64,000 nucleotides of DNA from Debaryomyces hansenii CBS767 (taxonomy: Eukaryota; Ascomycota; Pichiomycetes; Serinales; Debaryomycetaceae), in the NCBI RefSeq assembly GCF_000006445.2, contig NC_006049.2:1178001-1242000 (forward strand), in the 5' to 3' direction. The notes beneath the pieces are model-generated. The model saw only the letters and a program-made list of their open reading frames with translations, was not told where the DNA came from and made no database searches. How positions within the stretch are numbered: the stretch's first letter is position 1; every line of letters begins with the position of its first letter. This document shows positions 48,301 to 59,385 of the stretch, piece by piece. Made by a program: the position numbers and the translations under genes.

Positions 48301-49697
48301 CAGCTTGGTCTATTTGTAAGTTGATCCGTAAATTAGCAGATCACGGACAAGCTATTTTATGTACTATTCACCAACCATCTGCTATTTTATTGAAAGAATT
48401 TGACAGATTATTGTTTTTACAAAGGGGTGGTAAAACAGTCTATTTTGGCGACCTTGGTGATAACTGCCAAACATTGATTGATTACTTTGAAAAGTACGGA
48501 GCACCAAAATGTCCACCAGACGCTAATCCAGCAGAATGGATGTTGGAAGTTATCGGTGCTGCTCCCGGAAGTCATGCTAGTCAAGACTATTATGATGTCT
48601 GGATAAATTCCTCTGAATATGTAACTATTAATCATGAATTGGATATTATGGAACAAGAATTAGTGAAAAAGCCAAAGGATGATTCGCCTGAGAGTATGAA
48701 GACATTTGCAGCCCCATTTTGGTATCAGTATAAATACGTCACTCAAAGGGTATTCCAGCAATATTGGAGAACGCCTTCATATACTTATTCAAAGGTTCTC
48801 ATGTCGATATTTTCGTCTTTGTTCAACGGGTTTGCTTTCTTTAAGGCTGATAAATCTTTACAAGGATTACAAAATCAAATGTTTTCTGTCTTCATGTTTT
48901 TTGTTCTTTTCAATACCTTGGTTCAGCAATACTTACCTCATTTTGTCGCTCAGAGAGATTTATATGAAGTTAGAGAAAGACCATCAAGAACTTTATCGTG
49001 GTTTGCCTTCATTACTGCTCAAATCACTGCTGAGATTCCATGGCAAATTGCTTCAGGAACTCTTGCTTTCTTCTGTTGGTACTATCCAATTGGTCTTTAT
49101 AGGAATGCAGAACCTACTGATGCTGTAGCCCAAAGAGGTGCCTTGATGTGGATTATTATTGTCTTGTTCTTCATCTATTGTTCTACTATGGCACAGCTAT
49201 GTATCTCGTTCAATGAACTAGCGGATAATGCTGCGAATTTGTCGTCTTTATTATTCACAATGTGTTTAACGTTCTGTGGTATCTTGGCTTCATCTGATTC
49301 AATGCCGAGATTCTGGATTTTCATGTACAGATGTAATCCTTTTTCGTATTTGGTATCAGCAATTTTATCCGTTGCTCTAGCAAATTCCGATGTTACGTGT
49401 GATTATAATGAGTTATTAAGATTCAAACCTGAAGATGGGCAGACTTGCGGTGAATACATGCAAACTTATATGAGCTTTGCAGGTGGTTATTTGATTAGTA
49501 ATGATACCACAGTAACTTGCGAATTTTGTACGGTTGCCTCGACAAATGTATATTTACAACAAGTGGGTGCTGATTATAGTAAGAAAAGTCGTGATATTGG
49601 TATCTTTGTTTGTTTCATCGCTATCAACATTATCGGTACTATATTTTTCTACTGGCTTGCGAGGGTACCCAAGACAAGTAGACAAAAGAATAAATAA
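45306..49697 (+). CDS. PDR/CDR-type ABC multidrug transporter (copy B)
   Basis: A 1463-residue tandem paralogue of the upstream transporter, with the same NBD1-TMD1-NBD2-TMD2 plan and the same Walker, signature and DEPTSGLDS motifs, and Cys in the NBD1 Walker A. It is shorter at the N-terminus (about 17 fewer residues). It diverges in transmembrane and extracellular regions (for example the loop after CSVVGA and the last extracellular loop), where substrate range would be set, while the nucleotide-binding domains have stretches identical at the DNA level. Start ATG at 45306. Together with copy A it forms a CDR1/CDR2-like tandem array. CDR1 versus CDR2 identity cannot be settled by eye. Confidence 0.96.
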   Translation: MTDDNEVPNYRGFDEGVSSEVQNFARSMSRPSIDKASSLARTLSNVSQVPGVNPMSKEEDIDPRLDPDSDNFDSRFWVKNLRKMYNSDPAYYKPSSLGVAYKDLRAYGIATDADYQSNFGNAAYKVVARTIRRFMDRNNEAAKFDILKPMDGLIRPGEVTVVLGRPGAGCSTFLKTIAAHTYGFTIDKNSVLSYDGLTPKDIIKHFRGDVVYCAETESHFPQLTVGQTLEFAAKLRTPQNRPEGVSREEYAEHLTKVVMATYGLSHTKNTKVGNDFIRGVSGGERKRVSIAEVALSFASLQCWDNSTRGLDSATALEFIKALKTSATVLNATPMIAIYQCSQDAYDLFDKVILLYEGYQIFFGDCKQAKLYFLEMGYDCPQRQTTADFLTSLTNPSERVVRPGYENKVPRTPEEFYTYWQNSPERKALLGEIDDYLNKTDNEERLQQFKDAHNTKQSNHLRPASPYTVSYGMQVKYIIKRNIMRTKGDPSITIFGVFGNIVMGLIISSIFYNLEDNTGSFYYRTAAMFFAVLFNAFSSMLEIFSLYEARPIVEKHKTYALYHPSADAFASIITELPPKIFTCLAFNLVLYFMVNFRRNAGNFFFYLLVNFTATLSMSHLFRTIGSSTKSLSQAMTPASILLLALTIFTGFVIPTPKMLGWCRWINYLDPIGYAFEALIVNEFHGRDFDCSQFVPSGPGYPTSGDSIICSVVGAVAGRDYVTGDAYINEQYVYYWSNRWRNWGIVVAFVVFFLVVHIMICEYNKGAMQKGEILLFQRKALKKNKRRRNDIESGNIEKISPDYNNDNVTDNEMESKLPSAGDIFHWRELTYQVKIKSEERVILNSVDGWVKPGQVTALMGASGAGKTTLLNALSDRLTSGVITSGVRMVNGHELDASFQRSIGYVQQQDLHLQTSTVREALTFSAYLRQPKSVPKSEKDSYVDYIIRLLEMEKYSDAVVGVSGEGLNVEQRKRLTIGVELVAKPKLLVFLDEPTSGLDSQTAWSICKLIRKLADHGQAILCTIHQPSAILLKEFDRLLFLQRGGKTVYFGDLGDNCQTLIDYFEKYGAPKCPPDANPAEWMLEVIGAAPGSHASQDYYDVWINSSEYVTINHELDIMEQELVKKPKDDSPESMKTFAAPFWYQYKYVTQRVFQQYWRTPSYTYSKVLMSIFSSLFNGFAFFKADKSLQGLQNQMFSVFMFFVLFNTLVQQYLPHFVAQRDLYEVRERPSRTLSWFAFITAQITAEIPWQIASGTLAFFCWYYPIGLYRNAEPTDAVAQRGALMWIIIVLFFIYCSTMAQLCISFNELADNAANLSSLLFTMCLTFCGILASSDSMPRFWIFMYRCNPFSYLVSAILSVALANSDVTCDYNELLRFKPEDGQTCGEYMQTYMSFAGGYLISNDTTVTCEFCTVASTNVYLQQVGADYSKKSRDIGIFVCFIAINIIGTIFFYWLARVPKTSRQKNK
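46109..46718 (+). repeat. Identity tract partner (NBD1, copy B)
   Basis: Perfect match to 41139-41748. Confidence 0.95.
47817..48604 (+). repeat. Identity tract partner (NBD2, copy B)
   Basis: Perfect match to 42847-43634. Confidence 0.95.
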
Positions 49698-49952
49698 TTT
49701 CTTTTGAGCTTTATACAATATCTAATTTTAATATAATGTTGTTTAATTAATGAATATTTATTTGCGTAGCATATACATGTTTAATCATAGTATGGTCATA
49801 AATCGTCAGTCAAAGACGAATTCGAAAAGTGAAAGATATTAAAATTTAATTTGAATGGATGTCATGGTTATTTACAACGTTCTGTAAGATAAATGCAAAA
49901 GTCATCGAATGCTAAGGCCGGTTTTGTCCGTGTGAATTAAGTAGCTTGAAAT

Positions 49953-50177
49953 CTACCATTTCCCATTGGAAGAACTGTTTGGGTCTGGAAACCTCTTAAA
50001 GCTGGTATTGTAGAATTTTGACCCATAAACATGATTCATAAAAATTGAACCTCCTTTATTAGACGTTATTTGGGTAGCAGCCTTGCTGGCTGAAAACTTG
50101 GTGGCTATAAAATCGGATGCAATAAGAAATGCTGGTGCTAGCATGAATAACACTCCATTATTGGCAAATTGTTTCAT
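49953..50177 (-). CDS. Small putative membrane protein (74 aa), unknown
   Basis: A 74-residue frame in the 850-bp gap before CDC48. It begins MKQFANNGVLFMLAPAFLIASDFIA, with one hydrophobic segment near residues 8-22 after a short Lys-containing N-terminus, then a soluble tail with YGSKFYNTSFKRFPDP. It could be a small mitochondrial inner-membrane subunit or a short ER protein; no family recognised. The ATG context (A at -3) is good. It is kept because of its length, a start that makes sense and a clear membrane segment, but it may be spurious. Confidence 0.45.
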   Translation of the reverse strand: MKQFANNGVLFMLAPAFLIASDFIATKFSASKAATQITSNKGGSIFMNHVYGSKFYNTSFKRFPDPNSSSNGKW

Positions 50178-50548
50178 GATGTTCTTTAGTTTAGTATCTT
50201 CCGGAGATAATGCTATAATTCAATAATTTACTAAGTACGTGAATACAGTTCCTGAAAAATCACTTCTAATTTAGATATAATCTAATGGGTATTGCAATGT
50301 TTCTGAAGGCAGTAATACCTAGTAATTGACTAAAATCGATATTGGTGAAGAACCTAAGCAAAACAAGGAATATGAAAAAATCCCTTAAATCGAAAATTTT
50401 TTTCGCAGCAACGGAACGAAATTGAACTCCACTTCAAGATTACTCATTAAAAAATAGAGTTGTAATATAGTATTAAAAAGAAATAATAGCCAGTATTTTT
50501 AAGGTATTTTATATAAAGACAAGACGAACTAATTGTTCATAAATAGGC
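50178..50548. other. Intergenic 3' of CDC48
   Basis: About 370 bp, AT-rich, no gene seen. Confidence 0.6.
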
Positions 50549-53068
<2,520 letters not shown>

Positions 53069-53184
53069 CTATTCAACTAAATAGTATTAAATATTAATTA
53101 AAAGAAATATTGAAAAACAATTATGATGAAAAGATCTAAATTCTTCTTTGATTTATAAATCACCCTGTATTAAAATGCTGTAAG

Positions 53185-53193
53185 TTCGCCACC
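53185..53193 (-). promoter_or_regulatory. PACE-like Rpn4 site in the CDC48 promoter
   Basis: GGTGGCGAA on the CDC48 strand (TTCGCCACC on +), 8 of 9 bases of the PACE consensus GGTGGCAAA, about 140 bp upstream of the CDC48 start. CDC48 is a known member of the Rpn4 proteasome regulon in S. cerevisiae. Confidence 0.5.
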
Positions 53194-53325
53194 CTATTTC
53201 GCATGGAGTAGTTTTGTGTAACTTTTCACTTTTTGGTGATAATATCCGAATCTTATCGGACTTGTCAACAGGGATAGTTGCTTCTAGAATATATAAAAGT
53301 TCTAAGAATCTCTACAGTGAATAAA

Positions 53326-53778
53326 ATGTCAGCTTCTAACGCATCGTGTATATTTTGCAAAATTATTAAGGGAGAAATCCCATCATTCAAGTTAATTGAG
53401 ACCAAATTAACGTACTCTTTCTTGGATATTCAACCAACTGCGGAAGCACACTGCTTGATTATTCCTAAGTATCACGGAGCCAAATTGCATAGTATTCCAG
53501 ATGAATACTTAGCAGATATATTGCCAGTCACTAAGAAATTAGCCAAGTTGCTCAAATTGGACGAAAACAATACTCTAGATGGCGAGGGCTACAATGTGTT
53601 ACAGAACAACGGACGTATTGCACACCAAGTGGTGGACCACGTCCACTTCCATCTTATTCCTAAGAAGGATGAAGCCACTGGATTGGGAGTCGGGTGGCCT
53701 GCAGCGGAAACCGATTTCCCTAAGTTGGAAGAGTTGCACAAAAAGTTACAAGCACAATTGAACGATGAAAAATTATGA
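53326..53778 (+). CDS. HNT1: HIT-family nucleotide phosphoramidase (HINT)
   Basis: A 150-residue HINT-branch histidine-triad protein that hydrolyses adenosine phosphoramidates. It starts at the ATG at 53326 (MSASNASCIFCKIIKGEIPSFKLIE), matching family N-termini; the frame runs further upstream without support. The histidine triad HVHFHLIP (H-x-H-x-H) is present near residue 98, with the preceding GYNVLQNNGRIAHQVVDHVH. The S. cerevisiae HNT1 has an intron; here the frame is continuous. It shares a 281-bp divergent promoter with CDC48, and its stop lies 25 bp from the convergent SFT2 stop. Confidence 0.97.
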   Translation: MSASNASCIFCKIIKGEIPSFKLIETKLTYSFLDIQPTAEAHCLIIPKYHGAKLHSIPDEYLADILPVTKKLAKLLKLDENNTLDGEGYNVLQNNGRIAHQVVDHVHFHLIPKKDEATGLGVGWPAAETDFPKLEELHKKLQAQLNDEKL

Positions 53779-53803
53779 ATTAAAATGTGTACAGCTATAT
53801 AGT

Positions 53804-54436
53804 CTATAGTAAACCACCAAATAAACCACCAACGTATCCAACGATGTAGCTCGTGAAGAAGGTGACAGTTTGCGCACCGAATGGAAAGTAGCTTAGCGTG
53901 TAGTATAGCACAGCGAAGATTTCGATCACACAGCAAAATATTGTGAGTAGAGTGCTCTTCAAGACCACAGCTGCGTACATCGTGGATAACACCGATCCAA
54001 AAAAAATTGTTGTGAACACTATCCTATCCTTCGAAAGTAAATGCTTAGTGTAGTGGTAGGGGCCCTGTAATATTCCAAACGATATCACAAACAAGAATGA
54101 TCCCATCGACCATAAGAGTCCAAACTTCCTAGGTTTTAATGCTAACACGGGAAATAAAAAGAAACTGATAATAAAACATAGCGCTGATCCTCCTAAACAA
54201 CAAGCAAACCCTAACATCTTCTCAAATCTAGATAGTTTAAACCATGATGGTTCTTCTATTGCCTGTTGTGATCCACTATTATACGAAGGCAATGACACAT
54301 ACAAATCATTAGCACTTGTTCTAATGTAGTCTGACCAATTAGAAAATGGTGGTACTGAAGTTCTAGCATTACTATTGTTATTATTGTTAGTCCAGCTGCT
54401 GAACTGTTGTCTGAATGCACTTTCTGGTTCGGACAT
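53804..54436 (-). CDS. SFT2: Golgi four-TM protein Sft2
   Basis: A 210-residue Sft2-family protein, with an N-terminal polar, Asn-rich region (~75 residues) and four membrane helices in the C-terminal half. The family motif FEKMLGFACCLGGSALCFIISFFLFPVL begins near residue 88, followed by LKPRKFGLLWSMGSFLFVISFGILQGP, the signature of Sft2/Got1-like proteins that act in early endosome/Golgi SNARE fusion. The end, TSYIVGYVGGLFGGLL, is a last hydrophobic helix. S. cerevisiae Sft2 has 215 residues. A CACGTG E-box (54508-54513) lies ~75 bp upstream of its start. Confidence 0.93.
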   Translation of the reverse strand: MSEPESAFRQQFSSWTNNNNNSNARTSVPPFSNWSDYIRTSANDLYVSLPSYNSGSQQAIEEPSWFKLSRFEKMLGFACCLGGSALCFIISFFLFPVLALKPRKFGLLWSMGSFLFVISFGILQGPYHYTKHLLSKDRIVFTTIFFGSVLSTMYAAVVLKSTLLTIFCCVIEIFAVLYYTLSYFPFGAQTVTFFTSYIVGYVGGLFGGLL

Positions 54437-54600
54437 AATCTCTTACTGTTTATGGTAGGTTGTGCTTCTACTACTAGTTTTTGTTATCCATATGAGGTTT
54501 GGTTATACACGTGATTGGTTCGAAGTATCATATTTATATAATCTATAAAGTAACCATAACATATGTTAATTGTATTAATTGAATAAGGGTTTTAAAACTA

Positions 54601-56022
54601 TTATCGTATACTATCGCTAAAGAATTGGTTGGTCTGGTTAGAACTGTTGCCGGCAACATCCAGGAAAAAATCATCAGGATTAAATAACTCATCTTGACTT
54701 TCAAGTTTGATGTCTGACGATGGCTGAGATTGGTTTGTCATGTTTGACATATCTATATTACCCTGGGGTTTGCCGTTACTTAGTCTTGCTTCAATCTCCT
54801 CGATTTGCTGTGCCAACTCAAGCTGGCTCTTATCTTGTTGTTCTAGCACATATTTCAAGTGAATTATATAGTCGACAGACTTATTAAGAATGGTACTCTT
54901 GTTTGGTTTTGTTTCTTTAACTTTTATCGAAGCAAGCAAATCATTAATCTCACGAGAGTTCAACTGTGAGTTTCTTTGTAAGTTTTGGACGGCGCATAAT
55001 TGCGGGTTCAACAATGACGGTGGCACCAAGAAGCCCAAATCTTTTATACGTTCCTTAATTAAATCCCGTCTTCTTCTTTCAACAGCATTATGGAACTCTC
55101 TTCTTCTTTTTAACTTTTCTTCCTTGCTGAGTTGCTTAGTGGAAACCGGTGGTTGGTTGTGCATAGCACCTGGTAACGAGGTGCCCAAATTGTTGTCCAA
55201 TGGCGGTGGCGATACAATCTTATTCTTGGATATATTACTTGGAATACTGTTACTTATGGCGCCAGAATTATCACGCCTTGTATTTTGGTATTTAGGTGGT
55301 GAGTTGAGATACGACCCTGAATTAAACGAAGGAGATTTTAATGTATCGATTGAGTTGTCGATGTTATTGCTTGGCGACATGTATTGCGAATTGAATTGTG
55401 GTGATAAATATGAGCCAGCATTTATATCAACCCCGCCATTGTAGTCTTCGATAGTATTCGGGTTTTGAAACGGAATACTTACACTATCATTTCTCGAGGC
55501 AGAAGGGCTAAATGCGTTGTTGAATGAGCTTGACAAGCTATCTTCGGCAATCGAATTCAAAGTATTATAATTAGCATTTCTATTAGAAGGGGAGAAATAT
55601 AGTGGGTTGACAAACGAGTTATCTGGGTTCATCCCATTATTATTCAAAGAAATATTCTGTACTTGGGCACTTGGGGATATAATTTCTTCTAAATTACCAG
55701 TAGTTGATTGTGTAGGGTCGATATATTGTGGTTGTTTATTGGAAAAGTTAAGCGACTCCAAATCCTCCAAAAATGGATCATTTTGTAACGAGGATGTATA
55801 AGTTCCCATCTCGTTGGTATAGTTATTGTTTGTATTATTAAGATCGTTCTCCGTCATCCCTGGGTATCCGTTAGGTTGCCCATAATTAGTTCCGTAATAA
55901 CCCATTCCATAGTTATTTCTATTATTAGGTTCACTACCATAGTTGGCACTTGTATTCCCGGTTCCAGTACCTGTTGTGTTAGAACCAAAGTCTGATGGAC
56001 TGTCTTTTAAAAACTCTTCCAT
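54601..56022 (-). CDS. RTG3: bHLH-Zip retrograde-response transcription factor
   Basis: A 473-residue transcription factor of the Rtg3 type, which with Rtg1 mediates mitochondria-to-nucleus signalling and binds GTCAC R-boxes. The N-terminal ~300 residues are Asn/Ser-rich, low complexity, with acidic stretches for activation. The basic-helix-loop-helix domain begins near residue 305: KEEKLKRRREFHNAVERRRRDLIKERIKDLG, then KSTILNKSVDYIIHLKYVLEQQDKSQLELAQQIEEIEARL, which continues as a leucine-zipper-like heptad. A long loop of ~50 residues between the helices matches Rtg3. The Asn-rich N-terminus makes homopolymeric codon runs. Confidence 0.93.
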   Translation of the reverse strand: MEEFLKDSPSDFGSNTTGTGTGNTSANYGSEPNNRNNYGMGYYGTNYGQPNGYPGMTENDLNNTNNNYTNEMGTYTSSLQNDPFLEDLESLNFSNKQPQYIDPTQSTTGNLEEIISPSAQVQNISLNNNGMNPDNSFVNPLYFSPSNRNANYNTLNSIAEDSLSSSFNNAFSPSASRNDSVSIPFQNPNTIEDYNGGVDINAGSYLSPQFNSQYMSPSNNIDNSIDTLKSPSFNSGSYLNSPPKYQNTRRDNSGAISNSIPSNISKNKIVSPPPLDNNLGTSLPGAMHNQPPVSTKQLSKEEKLKRRREFHNAVERRRRDLIKERIKDLGFLVPPSLLNPQLCAVQNLQRNSQLNSREINDLLASIKVKETKPNKSTILNKSVDYIIHLKYVLEQQDKSQLELAQQIEEIEARLSNGKPQGNIDMSNMTNQSQPSSDIKLESQDELFNPDDFFLDVAGNSSNQTNQFFSDSIR

Positions 56023-56744
56023 TCTCTATTCTGTATAAAATATCGCCTGAAACGTAGTCAATCAATACTTCAAATCTTTCTATAATTTTCAATACACAAT
56101 AAATTGATCAATAGTATCAATTATTATTGAATGTGATTCAAGTAATGGAATTAACTCTTCAATTATGGAGAAAGATTATAATATGTTTATTTTTGGGAGT
56201 GTCTTGGGAGGACAAAGTTACCCGGATCGTCGCTTAAATAATTAGTATTTTTAACCAGCTAAAGAGTCTTATACTACTTTATAGTAACTTAGAATAATAA
56301 TAACAGGGTATTGTAATATATGCTTACTAGACGTGATTATTATATGTTAGACCCTGTTCATTTGTTTTGCGAATAGTATCATATTTTACTGTTGAAGTCT
56401 CTTAAGTTTTTGATGTCCAGACCTAATGGCTGCGAATGTAATCAAGCGGTTATCAATATCAGTCTCCTCTAATGAACATTACGCGAGTATACTCTGAAAT
56501 ATATGTACTGTCTGTACTAAAATATAAATTCTTACTGTGTTGAAATTCTAGCAAAACGATATTCTGAGTGTATAAACACATTTTTACGTATGCGAGCCAT
56601 GAGCTATATCGCAAGAGCATCGAGTTTAAATAGCCTGGTATACGTGGCAGGTAATACAATATATAGAGAAGTTAAGGATATATTAATTAAGTCTATAATA
56701 TTTCCGCTAGAATGTGTAATTACATAAATGCAACTTTGGATAAA
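56023..56744. other. Intergenic: RTG3 promoter and RIO1 3' flank
   Basis: About 720 bp with no gene; only short frames without support. AT-rich, with runs such as TATTTTTAACC. Confidence 0.6.
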
Positions 56745-58226
56745 TTATTTTGCTTTTCTCTTATTGATGATTTTCTTCTTGACATGTTTCTTCATTTTAG
56801 TCTTCCTTTTCTCTTGTTTCAAAGTCTTTGCAGCTTCTTTTCTTGCTTTTTTCTCATCCTTGTCCTCGTGCTTCTTACCCTTTGGAATGGCTTCCTCCTT
56901 TTCCACCCATTCTTTCTTCTTAGGCAGTTCATCATCATCTTCTTCTTCTTCGTCATCGTCATCAGAGTCATATTCTTCACTTGAATCTTCATCAGAATCG
57001 TCCTCTTCTTCCTCGACATACTCTCCTTCGTGATCCTCGTCAATATCGTTACGTTCAGAATCCACATTTTTGGTATCTACTAAATCCTTTAATGTGTTCA
57101 CTTTACCTTCTGAAAACTTCTGGAAATCTCTTTCGTCAAGATTATTCAATGACCTCACCAAGTGAACAGATCTGAAAACTTCATCTTCAACATTATCTTC
57201 ATTATCATCAGTCTTTAATGGAACTGTTTCTAAGTACTTACTTAACTGCTCATCTGAATTGTTCTCTATGTTTAATAACTGATTATCGTCGGTAATGTAC
57301 TTAAAAAGAAATCTCTCAGGATAAACATTAATCTTCTTTCTAGTAAAAAAATCATTAACATTCTTGATATCCATTCTCAAGAAATCTAATGCCATAGGGT
57401 GTTCTGGTTCAACAGACTGCGAGACATCTATGATATATAACTTCTCATTATGTACAATTGAGTTATATTCACTTAAATCTGCATGTACTAATCTGCATTC
57501 CTGATACATTCTCCTCATATAATACAACATCTGATGATAATAATATACAATATCATCAACATCTTTGAATGGGTGATCTCTCAATTTTGGAGATGGTTGT
57601 CCATTACCTTTAGTTAAATATTCCATCACCAAAACATGAGACCTCAACTCTATTGGTTCGGGACATGGGATACCATTCAAATACAAACGTTTTAAATTAC
57701 GAAACTCTTTTTCTGCCCATACTTTAACCATTTTTCTAGGATTACTTTGGTTTTTCGTATTTCTAAATCTAAACTCTCCATCCACATATCTTTCTCTGTC
57801 TTTAAAGACTAAAATCGAAGTCTTATAAATTTTTACTGCGTATTCCCTAGCTGACACTTCCGTATCTTCATGGTCGCCATGATAAACGTTAGCCTCTTTA
57901 CCTGTACTTATACATCCATTTATTCTTGATAAAATCCCTTTATTGATAATCTTCGAAAGAAACCTCATGGTTCTAGGGTCCAATACCTGTTCAACTGTAG
58001 CTCTATTTGCTCTATCCTTCGTTACTTTTGTCCCTTTCTTTATATCATCAGTTTTGATCTTATCTGAGTATTTAGCAATAATTTCCCCTTTATCTGTTAT
58101 AGTCTTCGGTTTACCACTATCATTTTTTTCACCACCAGAAATTTCAAAATCACTGTCCGACGAGTCAGTATCTGAAGAATATACTTCAATATCCTTCACT
58201 TTCTCTGTTATGTCATCCATTGACAT
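56745..58226 (-). CDS. RIO1: RIO-family atypical kinase Rio1
   Basis: A 493-residue cytosolic/nuclear RIO kinase needed for 20S pre-rRNA processing to 18S and for cell-cycle progression. The flexible P-loop is CISTGKEANVYHG (~residue 106), followed by the AVKIYKTSIL lysine motif. The catalytic loop is VHADLSEYN and the metal-binding motif IIDVSQSVE, both complete, so it should be active. A conserved WAEKEFRNLKRLY and VLVMEYL hinge are present. The C-terminal ~100 residues are acidic then strongly basic (KEAAKTLKQEKRKTKMKKHVKKKIINKRK), a nuclear and RNA-contact region. Start ATG at 58226 (MSMDDITEK). Confidence 0.97.
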   Translation of the reverse strand: MSMDDITEKVKDIEVYSSDTDSSDSDFEISGGEKNDSGKPKTITDKGEIIAKYSDKIKTDDIKKGTKVTKDRANRATVEQVLDPRTMRFLSKIINKGILSRINGCISTGKEANVYHGDHEDTEVSAREYAVKIYKTSILVFKDRERYVDGEFRFRNTKNQSNPRKMVKVWAEKEFRNLKRLYLNGIPCPEPIELRSHVLVMEYLTKGNGQPSPKLRDHPFKDVDDIVYYYHQMLYYMRRMYQECRLVHADLSEYNSIVHNEKLYIIDVSQSVEPEHPMALDFLRMDIKNVNDFFTRKKINVYPERFLFKYITDDNQLLNIENNSDEQLSKYLETVPLKTDDNEDNVEDEVFRSVHLVRSLNNLDERDFQKFSEGKVNTLKDLVDTKNVDSERNDIDEDHEGEYVEEEEDDSDEDSSEEYDSDDDDEEEEDDDELPKKKEWVEKEEAIPKGKKHEDKDEKKARKEAAKTLKQEKRKTKMKKHVKKKIINKRKAK

Positions 58227-58421
58227 GATCTATATTACTATATCAAACGTTTATTAGAAGCTTGGATTTGATTTATTAATCTGTTATATTCTATATCAGG
58301 TAAATTTTTTTTTGCGTGAGATGATCTCCTAAACTGAAATCTAGCTTTCAATAAAGATACAAAAGATTAACTGATACTAAATATTTATTAAAATCGAATC
58401 GGAAGACTTAGGAATTGGAGA

Positions 58422-59209
58422 ATGACACTTTCCTCACAACTCAATCAAATTTTACCGCAAGTAAGTAAGAAAAACTTTTGAAACATGATGACATTAATGA
58501 AGACAACTAACAAGGTATCATTTAGAAATTTTTTGGATTTATTCCTCTTTACATCGGAGTTGAATTGATCTTAGCTGTTGCCATAATAAATAAAGCAGGA
58601 GGCGTTTATGGTATCTTGTCAATTATCACCGGGCATCCTTTGAATTTCTGGCAATGGCTCTATAATATCCTAGCCATATTGGTTTTACCATCCTACATAT
58701 CCGGACTCATACATTTGAAAAATAGAAAGAATAGCTCGAGGAAAATATCATTGGCATGTTTAGTTTATGTTGCAGATTCTGTGCTTGGATTATTATATAC
58801 CTTTTATTTTTTGTATTTCTGGTTTAGTAGAGAAGATAATAATCCCACTGCTGATCCACTTAGCCAGAGAGACAACAACATTGCAGATGCAGCTATTCCA
58901 CCTTCTTCGAGTCAAAATTCTGCAATACTTGCATCGGAATCTGCTTCTCCAGGAAGAGAATTATTCTTAACATTAAGCGGCACTATCATCATTACCGTCA
59001 TTAGATTTTACTTCACTTTGGTAGTGGTTTCATTTACCAAAGGATTATTAAAACAAGATCTGCTTAACATGAAGTATGATGATGGAAACACCTACGATGA
59101 TGAAGAACAGATCTTATCTGATGGTGAAGGTATTGCTTCCAAATATAAGAAATACATGTATGATGTAGAGATGAAATCAAAAGACGTGTTACGTAACTTC
59201 TTTAGCTAA
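58422..59209 (+). CDS. KEI1: Inositol phosphorylceramide synthase regulatory subunit Kei1, two exons
   Basis: A 240-residue Golgi membrane protein that associates with Aur1 for inositol phosphorylceramide synthesis. Exon 1 (58422-58460, 13 codons, TLSSQLNQILPQ) ends at donor GTAAGT. The intron is 58461-58525 (65 nt) with ACTAAC branch point and acceptor TAG. Exon 2 begins KFFGFIPLYIGVELILAVAI, which matches Kei1 proteins (SFLGF-PLY-VE pattern), then GVYGILSIITGHPLNFWQW. Several membrane helices, a lumenal loop near 105-145 and a C-terminal cytosolic acidic/basic tail are seen. The start of the frame alone would miss ~25 N-terminal residues. Confidence 0.92.
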
Positions 59210-59385
59210 TTCTCTCACGTTTGTATATACTGATGTACCCTAATTAATAATAATAATAATCTTTTAGTCATTAGCAAGAATATTTATAAGTGGGACCATA
59301 GTCGCATAAATTCTGAATCGCAAGATAAAGATATAAAAACCCTTTCAAATATTAATCCCTTCATGAATGAACTTATTAATCGGAG

